The notes beneath the pieces were generated by a model, which was not told the DNA's origin, ran no database searches, and saw only the letters and a program-made list of their open reading frames with translations. This document shows, in pieces, positions 52,557 to 60,726 of a stretch of DNA of 64,000 bases. Numbering within the stretch: the stretch's first letter is position 1; every line of letters begins with the position of its first letter. Made by a program: the position numbers and the translations under genes. Location of the stretch: positions 1 to 64,000 of the forward strand of contig JANQPA010000122.1 in assembly GCA_028285545.1 (NCBI GenBank), read 5' to 3'. The stretch is from Saprospiraceae bacterium. GTDB lineage: Bacteria; Bacteroidota; Bacteroidia; Chitinophagales; Saprospiraceae.

Positions 52557-54052
52557 TGATATTCATAACATCCGATATCAGGCATTTGGGTATCCCGGGT
52601 ATTGCCCTCCAGATCCAAGCTAATGGCATTAGGAGAAAAAACAGGTAATGCCTGCCCTTCCGCAATGGAAAGAGTGTCCAAGTGAAAATCATCATCACTG
52701 GGGTTGATAAATAAAGCATCGGTTCGGACACCATTAATACAAGTTCCGCATTGCCTGCTAAGGAAGTCAGCATATAGTCCTTCTTGCTGTTCTAATAAAT
52801 CATCTACCTTAACAATACAGTTTCTGAAATTGACTTCAAATTGAGCAAAACCTTGCCCATCAAAAGCATCTGAAAGAATAATTTCATCAGAGGAACTTCC
52901 AAAAATGATGCTATTTACAAAATTTGCTCTGAGTGGGTTGGTTTGGAAATTATTACAGGCATCGTCAAAACAGAAAAAATTGCTCATGGCCAAAGCGGAA
53001 GCATCCACACCGTAACTGGCGATGGTACAATAAGTGAATCTATAATTTCCTCCTTTAATAAGTTGTACTGAATTTCCGAAATTATTATAGATCAATGAAT
53101 TTTCAGCGGTTACAGAGCTTTGATAGGCTAAAATACCACTACCGGCGGTGTTAAATATCTGTGTGTTTTTAAGGGTTGCAGAACCTGCTGAATCCACATA
53201 AACACCTATATTGGAGTTTTTTATAATCGTATGTTCAAAATTACTGCCTTTACTTCCTCGCCCAATGATGATTCCAAACCATTGACCGGGATCATCCTGA
53301 AATGGGGTTTCCAATCGATCCCCTTGTATGATAATTGGATTTTCAAGGGTGCCTTTAAAATTTAATTTTCCACGTCCAAGGGTGTACAATATTCCGTCAT
53401 TAAAGACTCCAAAAACATCATTCCTGGCAATGCCTCCATGTACATAGATTTTGGTTCCTTCCATCACGGTCAACATACAGGAATCGATAAAAATTTCTCC
53501 ATAAATGACATAGGGTTTAGGGTCATCCCAAATAACTTCCTGATCGTTGCAGGTGAGGACGGTGGGTATTGCCCTGTTGAAGCGACTGGGAAAATAATTG
53601 GCGTTTTGCCCCCAAGCTTCTAAAAGAACTTTTTGAACATTGTCATTGGTTTCAAAGACCACATTTTCTTCTATGACAAAAGGGCTGGAAGATAAAGGCT
53701 GATCTGGATCAATAGTCACTTCTGCAAAGATGTAAATGCTATCATTGGCCAAAACCAAAACATCTTCCACCACATTACCAGGCTCCCCATCCACGTTCAT
53801 GCGGAAAAAGGAATTGTTTTCTCCTTCCAGAAATACTCTGGAAATTTGTACTGCCTTATCATTTCGATTATATACCTTAAAAAACCGTGTAGCCGATCCC
53901 AATTCGGTGAAGACCGTATCAAATCGTAAAGTATCTAACTCGAACTCTAATTTTGCATCGCTTGAAGTCGTAATTTCATCTGGCTGCTGGCAGGAAAAAA
54001 CGGTCACTAAACATAGGCCACAAAAAAAAGTCAATATGTAATTCTTCATCAA
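52550..54052 (-). CDS. Secreted lipoprotein with parallel beta-helix repeats
   Basis: 500 residues. A lipoprotein signal with FSC (Cys at about 21) is followed by a beta-sandwich-like domain (about 30-150). Right-handed beta-helix coils come next (about 190-420), shown by repeated short strands such as HTIIKNSNIGVYVDSAG, TLKNTQIFNTAGSGIL and AENSLIYNNFGN. The C-terminus ends DIGCYEYQ, typical of choice-of-anchor/beta-helix proteins. Role unknown; polysaccharide binding or lysis is common in such folds. Its stop codon lies in a 16-bp repeat array. Confidence 0.82.
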   Translation of the reverse strand: MMKNYILTFFCGLCLVTVFSCQQPDEITTSSDAKLEFELDTLRFDTVFTELGSATRFFKVYNRNDKAVQISRVFLEGENNSFFRMNVDGEPGNVVEDVLVLANDSIYIFAEVTIDPDQPLSSSPFVIEENVVFETNDNVQKVLLEAWGQNANYFPSRFNRAIPTVLTCNDQEVIWDDPKPYVIYGEIFIDSCMLTVMEGTKIYVHGGIARNDVFGVFNDGILYTLGRGKLNFKGTLENPIIIQGDRLETPFQDDPGQWFGIIIGRGSKGSNFEHTIIKNSNIGVYVDSAGSATLKNTQIFNTAGSGILAYQSSVTAENSLIYNNFGNSVQLIKGGNYRFTYCTIASYGVDASALAMSNFFCFDDACNNFQTNPLRANFVNSIIFGSSSDEIILSDAFDGQGFAQFEVNFRNCIVKVDDLLEQQEGLYADFLSRQCGTCINGVRTDALFINPSDDDFHLDTLSIAEGQALPVFSPNAISLDLEGNTRDTQMPDIGCYEYQN

Positions 54053-54166
54053 AAACTTTGATTTTCCTTATCCACAATTAATGGAAGTCCAAAAATATTA
54101 CGAATTGGTGGATAGTTCATTGTGTGGAGGTGAATTATTTTTGAAAATCCACGACAGGAGGATGGG

Positions 54167-54416
54167 AAAAGGAATAAACATGAGTCATCCCGAAATTTTG
54201 AAGACAAGTAAATAACCTTAGATTAGTCAAAATATAGGGAAATATATTGAAGTAAGGCCGCCTGAGGCGGACGAAATAAGGTAGAAATAAGTTGTTTTTA
54301 ATATAGGGACAATATATTTCTATCTTATTTCTACTTTATTTCGCACAGACCAGATCCGAAGGATCTGTCAGTGCTTATTTCCCTAAAATTAGGGATGACT
54401 CATATTAATTCCTTTT
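54167..54416. repeat. 250-bp structured element with inverted ends and nested hairpins
   Basis: The ends are inverted: AAAAGGAATAAACATGAGTC at 54167 onward (continuing ATCCCGAAATTTT) faces 54381-54416. Inside lie CCGCC-TGA-GGCGG, a 20-bp stem CGAAATAAGGTAGAAATAAG facing its complement with one mismatch, and CAGATCC-GAA-GGATCTG. It fills the gap between the S9 peptidase and the lipoprotein. MITE-like or a large terminator-like repeat. Confidence 0.6.
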
Positions 54417-54424
54417 GGGGATCT

Positions 54425-56443
54425 TTAAGGTTTAACTACCTTTTTCTTTTTATCTTTATCTAACTTTTCTGTAGGCTTCCAGTCAATTCCAAGGGTATAT
54501 TTTTGTACCCATTTAATTTCTTCAACATCGCGGGTTCTCTGGTGACGAGGTTCTCTAAAACCGTGGGGCTCTCGTGGGAATCGAATATATCTAACATCCT
54601 TACCCATGTCTTTTAGGGCGGCAAAAAACATCATACTTTGAGGCTCCGTGTCGGTTCGGTCACTATTACCATGGAGCAATAGGGTAGGGGTGGTCACATT
54701 TTTGGCATTGGTCAAGGCTGATTTAGCTCGATATCCTTCAGGGTTTTCCCAGGGAGTACCACCAATATACCAGAGCCGAACATCAAAATTGAATCCGATG
54801 CCGTATTCAGAAGTCCAATCTGAAACCATTGCTCCTAGCGAAGCAGCTTTGAAGCGATCTGTTTTGGTAATGGTCGTTCCCCCAAGAATACCACCATAAC
54901 TCCATCCTCTTACGGCCATTTTGTCTTCATCTACAATACCCTCTTCGATAAGTTTGTCTACACCACTCATCAAATCTTCATAATCTCCACCTCCAATATC
55001 CTTCATGTTGCCTCGGAGCAATTCGTCAGAATAGCCTGAACTACCTCGCACATTAGGGGCCAGTTGAACATAGCCTAAGCCAGCCCAAACGTGATAGCGG
55101 TAGCTGAAATTTTCAGTGAAAACCCCAGCAGGTCCTCCATGAATATGTAATAGTAAAGGATATTTCTTCCCCTTTTCGTAATTGGGTGGAAGATATAGTA
55201 AACCTTCAATTTCGGTACCATCCTTACTTTTCCACCTGATAACTTCCGTTTTAGCCATATGAAAACTATCCTGGATTCCAGGATTCAATTTACTCAATTG
55301 TTTTGGCTGGAAATTATTCAGATCCGAAATGTATAATTCGGTAGGTTTATCGGTATCATTCAAACTAAAAAGCACTTTATCCTGAGCCTTACTCATACCA
55401 TAAAAACTCATGCCTCCTTGAGTGTCCGTCAATTTTTTAACGGTTTTACTGGCCACATCTAATTGGAATAAATTGGTTTGAGTACGTTGAAGGCCGGCAA
55501 AATAAATTGACTTTCCATCATTGGCCCATTCATAACCTCTAATATTTCCTTCGAAGGCACCGGAAAGTTGTTCGTAGGACTTGGTTTTGGGATCAATTAC
55601 CCAAATTTTGCCATTTCGTAGTTCCCAGTTTTTATCATCTGCTGCTGAATAAGCTATTTTAGAGCCATCCGGCGACCATCTTAAGCCTCCTTCGGGGGCA
55701 TTATTATCTGTAAGCTGAGTCATTTGACTATTATCCAGATTGTAGGTATAGATCTCAGAGAGATTGCCCTGATTTCTACGATTTTCTGTTCTTTTGGTAA
55801 AAGCCAATTGTTTGCCATCGGGAGATACAGCCAGACTGCCCAATCGATGTTCTCCTTTGGTAATTTGTTTTTCTTTTTTAGTTTTTAAATCGATCATCCA
55901 GATATTATTCCAGGAAGAAGGCGTTTGACCATTAGGGCCCTCATCCACATAATAAGAATCATATCCATCTTTTTTCTTTTTCTCTTCTTCTTTAGAAAGA
56001 GCTTTGCTGGCAATAAAAAAGATGGCGCTTTCATCTTCGGCCCATACATAAGATCCTACACTAGCTTTATGTTTTGTTAGCTGAACAGCCTCTCCTCCAG
56101 TAGTCCTCATCAAGAAAATCTGCTGTTTTTTATCTACTGTACGTTTAAGGCTTATAAAAGTACCTTTGGGAGAATAGGAAAGACTACTGGCCCCATCTTC
56201 GCCGATGTATTGATATTCATGCTCGCCATCAGCCGAAACGTGGTAAAATTTAGTTTCCCTTTTGTTCTTTTCCCAATTAAGTTTGGATTTTCCGTAAACG
56301 ACGGACTGACCATTGGGACTGATCATAGGGCTGTTTAGGCCCACCATTTTCAGGCCGTCATCAGTACTCATGTTTTGTTTTTGCCCAAAGGCTGAAAAAA
56401 TTAGGAATAAGCTACATCCAATTAAGGTGATTATTTTTTTCAT
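54425..56443 (-). CDS. Secreted S9 family prolyl oligopeptidase-like peptidase
   Basis: 672 residues with a signal peptide (about 1-20, ending FSAFGQ). The N-terminal beta-propeller (about 25-390) shows repeated SPDGKQLAFT and SPDGSKIAYS blades. The alpha/beta hydrolase domain (about 400-655) has the catalytic Ser515 in GWSYGG, Asp595 in HGNSDRTD and His627 in EPHGFREP. A lysine-rich tail follows. It is a periplasmic or secreted dipeptidyl-peptidase IV/acylaminoacyl-peptidase-like enzyme. Single gene. Confidence 0.93.
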   Translation of the reverse strand: MKKIITLIGCSLFLIFSAFGQKQNMSTDDGLKMVGLNSPMISPNGQSVVYGKSKLNWEKNKRETKFYHVSADGEHEYQYIGEDGASSLSYSPKGTFISLKRTVDKKQQIFLMRTTGGEAVQLTKHKASVGSYVWAEDESAIFFIASKALSKEEEKKKKDGYDSYYVDEGPNGQTPSSWNNIWMIDLKTKKEKQITKGEHRLGSLAVSPDGKQLAFTKRTENRRNQGNLSEIYTYNLDNSQMTQLTDNNAPEGGLRWSPDGSKIAYSAADDKNWELRNGKIWVIDPKTKSYEQLSGAFEGNIRGYEWANDGKSIYFAGLQRTQTNLFQLDVASKTVKKLTDTQGGMSFYGMSKAQDKVLFSLNDTDKPTELYISDLNNFQPKQLSKLNPGIQDSFHMAKTEVIRWKSKDGTEIEGLLYLPPNYEKGKKYPLLLHIHGGPAGVFTENFSYRYHVWAGLGYVQLAPNVRGSSGYSDELLRGNMKDIGGGDYEDLMSGVDKLIEEGIVDEDKMAVRGWSYGGILGGTTITKTDRFKAASLGAMVSDWTSEYGIGFNFDVRLWYIGGTPWENPEGYRAKSALTNAKNVTTPTLLLHGNSDRTDTEPQSMMFFAALKDMGKDVRYIRFPREPHGFREPRHQRTRDVEEIKWVQKYTLGIDWKPTEKLDKDKKKKVVKP

Positions 56444-56770
56444 TTTTCTACAGAATTGAGGGAATAAGCATTCGGAGGCAAGAATTATCTCAAATAATTG
56501 CTATAGAAATTAGTAAGAATTTCTTTGTGATTAAATGACCCTTTTGTTTGTTGGGCTTAGATTTTATAGATAATCCTTATTTTTTTCAATTACTTACGCC
56601 CATTATAAATTTGGATTTTTTCTTCTTGCGAAAATAATAAAATTGTAAGGTTAATGGATAAACAAAGATTTAAACAGAAATTTTAAGTTAATAAAATATT
56701 AAAGTCTGAGGTCCTATTTTCTTTAAAAACAATCTGTTATTACACGGACAGTAATTGTTGATAAATAATG

Positions 56771-56778
56771 TAACTTTG
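56771..56778 (+). promoter_or_regulatory. Candidate -7 element TAACTTTG upstream of the glycosyltransferase operon
   Basis: TAACTTTG is a perfect TAnnTTTG, about 200 bp before the operon. No TTG at about 20 bp upstream is obvious (one lies only 10 bp away). Transcription from here would cross the 48-bp palindrome at 56852. Confidence 0.45.
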
Positions 56779-56851
56779 TGGACGTTTTACGTCACAAGGA
56801 ATGTAAAAACAACCATTTAAAAGAAATGGTGAGTGTATAAGTAAATAAAAT

Positions 56852-56899
56852 TAAGACAACATATTATGGCAGCGGCCGCTGCCATAATATGTTGTCTTA
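56852..56899. other. Perfect 48-bp palindrome in the glycosyltransferase operon leader
   Basis: Positions 56852-56875 and 56876-56899 are exact reverse complements with no spacer, core GGCAGCGGCCGCTGCC. It lies 76 bp before the first glycosyltransferase, between divergent genes, so it does not follow any annotated coding region. It may be an attenuator, a binding site, or the end of an unseen small transcript. Confidence 0.88.
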
Positions 56900-56974
56900 G
56901 TACTTACTAGTTTGCTTGCAATGAGGAATGAAATGAACATATCAACCTAATTTTCCCTTTTAAAAAATGTTAGT

Positions 56975-57673
56975 TTGGAAAATAGCATAATAGATGTCAT
57001 TATTCCAGCCTATAACGAAGAAAAGTCCATAGGTTTAGTATTGGCAGATATTCCCCGACAGTGGGTTAGAGAGATTATAGTTTGCAATAATGCCAGTACC
57101 GATCGAACAGCCGAGGTGGCTAGAGAATCTGGTGCGGTGGTATTGGATCAGCCCCAAAAAGGATATGGAAGCGCTTGTTTGAAGGGTATAGAATATTTAA
57201 AAAATAAACCTCAGGCTCAGCAGCCTGATATTGTTGTTTTTTTAGATGGAGATTATTCCGATCATCCGGAGGAATTGCCACTTGTGGTAAAGCCAATTAT
57301 TGAAAAAGATAAAGATCTTGTGATAGGCTCCAGAGCTACCGGCAAATTAGAAAAAGGAGCTATGATGCCACAACAGGTTTTTGGCAATTGGCTGGCAACT
57401 AGCCTCATAAAGTTGTTTTATAATTATAATTTTACCGATCTGGGACCCTTCCGAGCCATTAAATGGCAAAAACTATTGGATATAAAAATGGAAGATCCTG
57501 ATTTTGGCTGGACTGTTGAAATGCAAGTGAAAGCTGCAAAATACAAATTGTCTTTTGAAGAAGTACCCGTAACGTATCGTCGAAGGATTGGCGTGTCAAA
57601 AGTATCTGGAACCATTCGAGGAACTATTTTGGCAGGACATAAAATACTGTGGACGATTTTTAAATTGCTTTGA
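56975..57673 (+). CDS. Family 2 glycosyltransferase (polyprenol-phosphate sugar synthase-like)
   Basis: 232 residues from a TTG start at 56975 (ENSIIDVIIPAYNEEKSIG after the initiator). It has the GT-A fold of DPM1-like enzymes: VIIPAYNEE, NNASTDRTAE, and VVFLDGDYSDHPEEL with the metal-binding DxD. It lacks membrane helices. Such proteins move a sugar from a nucleotide donor to polyprenyl phosphate. First gene of a three-gene operon ending in a GT-C type enzyme that would use a lipid-linked sugar, which fits (inference). Confidence 0.87.
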   Translation: MENSIIDVIIPAYNEEKSIGLVLADIPRQWVREIIVCNNASTDRTAEVARESGAVVLDQPQKGYGSACLKGIEYLKNKPQAQQPDIVVFLDGDYSDHPEELPLVVKPIIEKDKDLVIGSRATGKLEKGAMMPQQVFGNWLATSLIKLFYNYNFTDLGPFRAIKWQKLLDIKMEDPDFGWTVEMQVKAAKYKLSFEEVPVTYRRRIGVSKVSGTIRGTILAGHKILWTIFKLL

Positions 57674-57721
57674 AATTACTTTTTGAAATCAAAAAAAGTT
57701 AAAAGCTAAACTATTAGAAAC

Positions 57722-59308
57722 ATGACAATAGTTGGATATTTTGTTCTATCGGTTTACACCCTTGCTTTGTTTTATATTACGGTTTACTGTGTCATGCAGT
57801 TCTCTCTTTTATACCATTACAAAAAAAAGGATAAAGATCTTTCCGTAAATAAAACTGCAGGAAATAAAACAAAGGAACATAAAAAGGTAGGCTCGCTAGC
57901 GATGGTAGATTCCACCTTTGCTGATTCAGACTTTGATAATCACGAGCAGGATACAGGAGAAGGGGATTCAGATTTACCCTTTGTAACAGTACAATTGCCC
58001 ATTTTTAATGAGAAATATGTTATTGAACGGCTTATTGATGCCGTTGTAGATTTTGACTATCCTAAAAGTAGATATGAAATTCATATTCTGGATGATTCTA
58101 CTGATGAGACAGTCGATATTGTAAAAAAGAGTGTTGCCTATTACCAAAAAAAGGGATATCAAATTCAGCAAATCATTCGCAAAGATAGAAAGGGTTATAA
58201 AGCAGGAGCTTTAAAAGATGCTATGCCTTTCGCAAAGGGAGAGTTTATTGCCATCTTTGATGCCGATTTCTTGCCTCGTCGTGAATTTTTGCGTGAAACC
58301 ATTCCTTATTTTGAAGACCAAAAGGTGGGGGTTGTACAAACCCGCTGGGAACACATCAACGAGGATTACTCTTTGATCACCAGGCTTCAGGCTCTACAGT
58401 TGAATGTACACTTTACAGTAGAACAAAGAGGAAGAATGGCCGGAAATTACCTTTTACAGTTTAATGGGACTGCCGGAGTTTGGCGGCGTGAAACTATTGA
58501 AGATGCCGGAGGTTGGGAAGCCGATACTTTAACTGAGGATTTGGATCTCAGCTATCGAGCACAACTAAAGGGGTGGAGGATTCACTTCCTGGAACATGTT
58601 GGTTCACCTGCTGAATTACCTGCTGAAATGAATAGCCTAAAATCCCAGCAGTTTAGGTGGATGAAAGGAGGAGCAGAAACAGCTAAAAAGATGTTGCCTA
58701 CTGTGTGGCGTTCAAGCCTTAGTTTTTATCAAAAAATGCAGGCTAGTACCCACTTATTGGCTAGTACTATATTTGTGTTTGTATTTGTGGCGGGAGTATT
58801 TAGTGTGCCCCTTTTGTTTTTCTTGAGTGATTTAATTGAAATGGGCTTTGATAAAGACTTTTTTGCTTATTACATGATAGGATTGCTTTCTATCACGGCT
58901 ATCTATTATGTAGCAAATGTACAAGCGACGCATCAGGAAGAGGCCTTTGGTCGATCCGTTCTTAAATTTGTATTTCTATTCCCTCTATTTCTGGCCTTGT
59001 CGATGGGACTTTCCCTTCATAATACCATAGCTGTAATTCAGGGTTTCTTAGGAAAAAAATCTCCATTTGTACGAACGCCGAAATTTAACATCAAAAATAT
59101 TACTGATTCATTTTCAAAAAATCAGTACATCAACCGAAAAATCAGTTGGACAACCATCATAGAAGGCTTACTGGCAGTATATTTTTTCGCTGCCGTGATC
59201 GGAGCCATTTATGTACAGAATACCACTTTTATGTTTTATCATTTGCTATTGGCAATTGGATTTGGAGGGATTTTCTTTTACACTTTAAAGCATTTGAGCA
59301 TAAAATAA
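57722..59308 (+). CDS. Processive-type membrane glycosyltransferase (cellulose synthase/CslA-like)
   Basis: 528 residues. An N-terminal membrane helix (about 3-27) precedes a polar insertion and a GT-A domain with VTVQLPIFNEKYVIERLID (in part), the DxD in FDADFLP, TED in TEDLDLSYRAQL, and QQFRWMKGGAE. This D,D,D,QxxRW set marks processive beta-glycan synthases. About four helices follow (about 345-370, 378-400, 415-435 and 485-525). The product could be a beta-linked hexose polymer or single glycosidic transfer; it is not deducible here. Second operon gene. Confidence 0.9.
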   Translation: MTIVGYFVLSVYTLALFYITVYCVMQFSLLYHYKKKDKDLSVNKTAGNKTKEHKKVGSLAMVDSTFADSDFDNHEQDTGEGDSDLPFVTVQLPIFNEKYVIERLIDAVVDFDYPKSRYEIHILDDSTDETVDIVKKSVAYYQKKGYQIQQIIRKDRKGYKAGALKDAMPFAKGEFIAIFDADFLPRREFLRETIPYFEDQKVGVVQTRWEHINEDYSLITRLQALQLNVHFTVEQRGRMAGNYLLQFNGTAGVWRRETIEDAGGWEADTLTEDLDLSYRAQLKGWRIHFLEHVGSPAELPAEMNSLKSQQFRWMKGGAETAKKMLPTVWRSSLSFYQKMQASTHLLASTIFVFVFVAGVFSVPLLFFLSDLIEMGFDKDFFAYYMIGLLSITAIYYVANVQATHQEEAFGRSVLKFVFLFPLFLALSMGLSLHNTIAVIQGFLGKKSPFVRTPKFNIKNITDSFSKNQYINRKISWTTIIEGLLAVYFFAAVIGAIYVQNTTFMFYHLLLAIGFGGIFFYTLKHLSIK

Positions 59309-59314
59309 AACTCT

Positions 59315-60682
59315 TTGGACAGACCTAAAACCTCCGTACAATCAAATATATGGCTGATAGGCCTCCTTGGAGCACTTTCCGGATATTGTGCTTTTATTCT
59401 TGGATATCAAGTCACTCAATCGGATTTTGCCTGGATTATCAGCCATTATGGAGCCTGGTTTTTGGCCTTCTGGATAATTTATAAACTATCAAATCAAGAG
59501 CAATTACAAATCCTGCTGTTGCTTGGCCTGGGCCTGCGTTTATTACTTGTATTTGGTTTGCCTACGCTTTCCGATGATATTTATCGATTTATTTGGGACG
59601 GACGGCTGTGGCTGAATGGGATCAATCCTTTTGATCATAAGCCCATTTATTATATCCAAAATGAAATAAACATCCCTGGCCTGGAGCTTAGCTTGTATGA
59701 ACAGCTAAATTCTCCTGAGTATTTTACGATATATCCACCTGCAGCACAGTTGGTATTCATCATTTCTTGTTGGTTGTTTCCAAATAGTATTTTGGGTAGT
59801 GCCATAATGATGAAATTGTTTTTGTTGGCAGCCGAGATAGGAAGTCTTATCTTGATTCAAAAGTTACTGCTACATTTTAAGCTTTCTCCCAAGCTGATCT
59901 TATTATATGCCTTAAATCCACTTATCATATTGGAAATTACGGGTAATCTTCATTTCGAAGGTGCCATGATATTTTTTCTTTTACTGGCTCTATGGTACTG
60001 GAGTCAGAATAATTGGTGGAAAGGGGCTGTGGCCATGACTTTATCTATTGTGTCCAAACTATTGCCTTTAATGTTTCTTCCCTTTGTGATTAGAAGGTTG
60101 GGATGGAAAAAAAGTTTGCTTAGCTTTTTCCTGATTGGGGTTCTAAGCATTGCCAGTTTTGTGCCCTTGTTTAATGCAGCCTTTATCGCTAATTTTTCAG
60201 AAAGCCTGGATTTATATTTCAGGCGTTTTGAATTTAATGGAAGCATATACTTTCTTAGCAGATGGATTGGCTATCAATGGGAAGGATATAATTTGATTGC
60301 TTTTATTGGACCTGCCTTAGCAATGGTGACTTTAATCTCTGTGACTCTGTTTGCCCTTTTGGAAAGATCGTCTGATTGGAAAAGCTGGCCGGGAAGGGCT
60401 CTCTTTGCCATCACAGTGTATTTATTAATGACCACCACGGTTCATCCCTGGTATTTAAGTCTTCCTGTTGTTCTATGTATTTTTACTCCCCTGCGTTATC
60501 CTATTCTTTGGTCAGGATTGATTTTTATGACTTACATTAATTATAGTTATACCCCTTATTACGAAAACTTGTGGGTGGTGGGAATAGAGTACCTGGTTTT
60601 GTTTATGTTTATGGGCATGGAATTCTTTAGAAAATTACCCAGTAGAATACCTCTTGCTTCCAGAACCGACCAATTGAACTGA
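59315..60682 (+). CDS. GT-C type integral-membrane glycosyltransferase (GT87/mannosyltransferase-like)
   Basis: 455 residues from a TTG start six bases after the previous stop. About 11 hydrophobic helices. The first periplasmic loop carries SDDIYRFIWDGRLWLNGINPF, the acidic SDD and WDG motif of polyprenol-phosphate-dependent mannosyl- and glucosyltransferases, given here in part. The later part has the HPWYLSLPVV loop seen in this superfamily. It would use the lipid-linked sugar made by the first operon gene. Acceptor unknown. Confidence 0.85.
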   Translation: MDRPKTSVQSNIWLIGLLGALSGYCAFILGYQVTQSDFAWIISHYGAWFLAFWIIYKLSNQEQLQILLLLGLGLRLLLVFGLPTLSDDIYRFIWDGRLWLNGINPFDHKPIYYIQNEINIPGLELSLYEQLNSPEYFTIYPPAAQLVFIISCWLFPNSILGSAIMMKLFLLAAEIGSLILIQKLLLHFKLSPKLILLYALNPLIILEITGNLHFEGAMIFFLLLALWYWSQNNWWKGAVAMTLSIVSKLLPLMFLPFVIRRLGWKKSLLSFFLIGVLSIASFVPLFNAAFIANFSESLDLYFRRFEFNGSIYFLSRWIGYQWEGYNLIAFIGPALAMVTLISVTLFALLERSSDWKSWPGRALFAITVYLLMTTTVHPWYLSLPVVLCIFTPLRYPILWSGLIFMTYINYSYTPYYENLWVVGIEYLVLFMFMGMEFFRKLPSRIPLASRTDQLN

Positions 60683-60726
60683 CTTGTTCTCCTTTTTAAG
60701 AGATTATATAGCTTTTAAAGGCTAAT

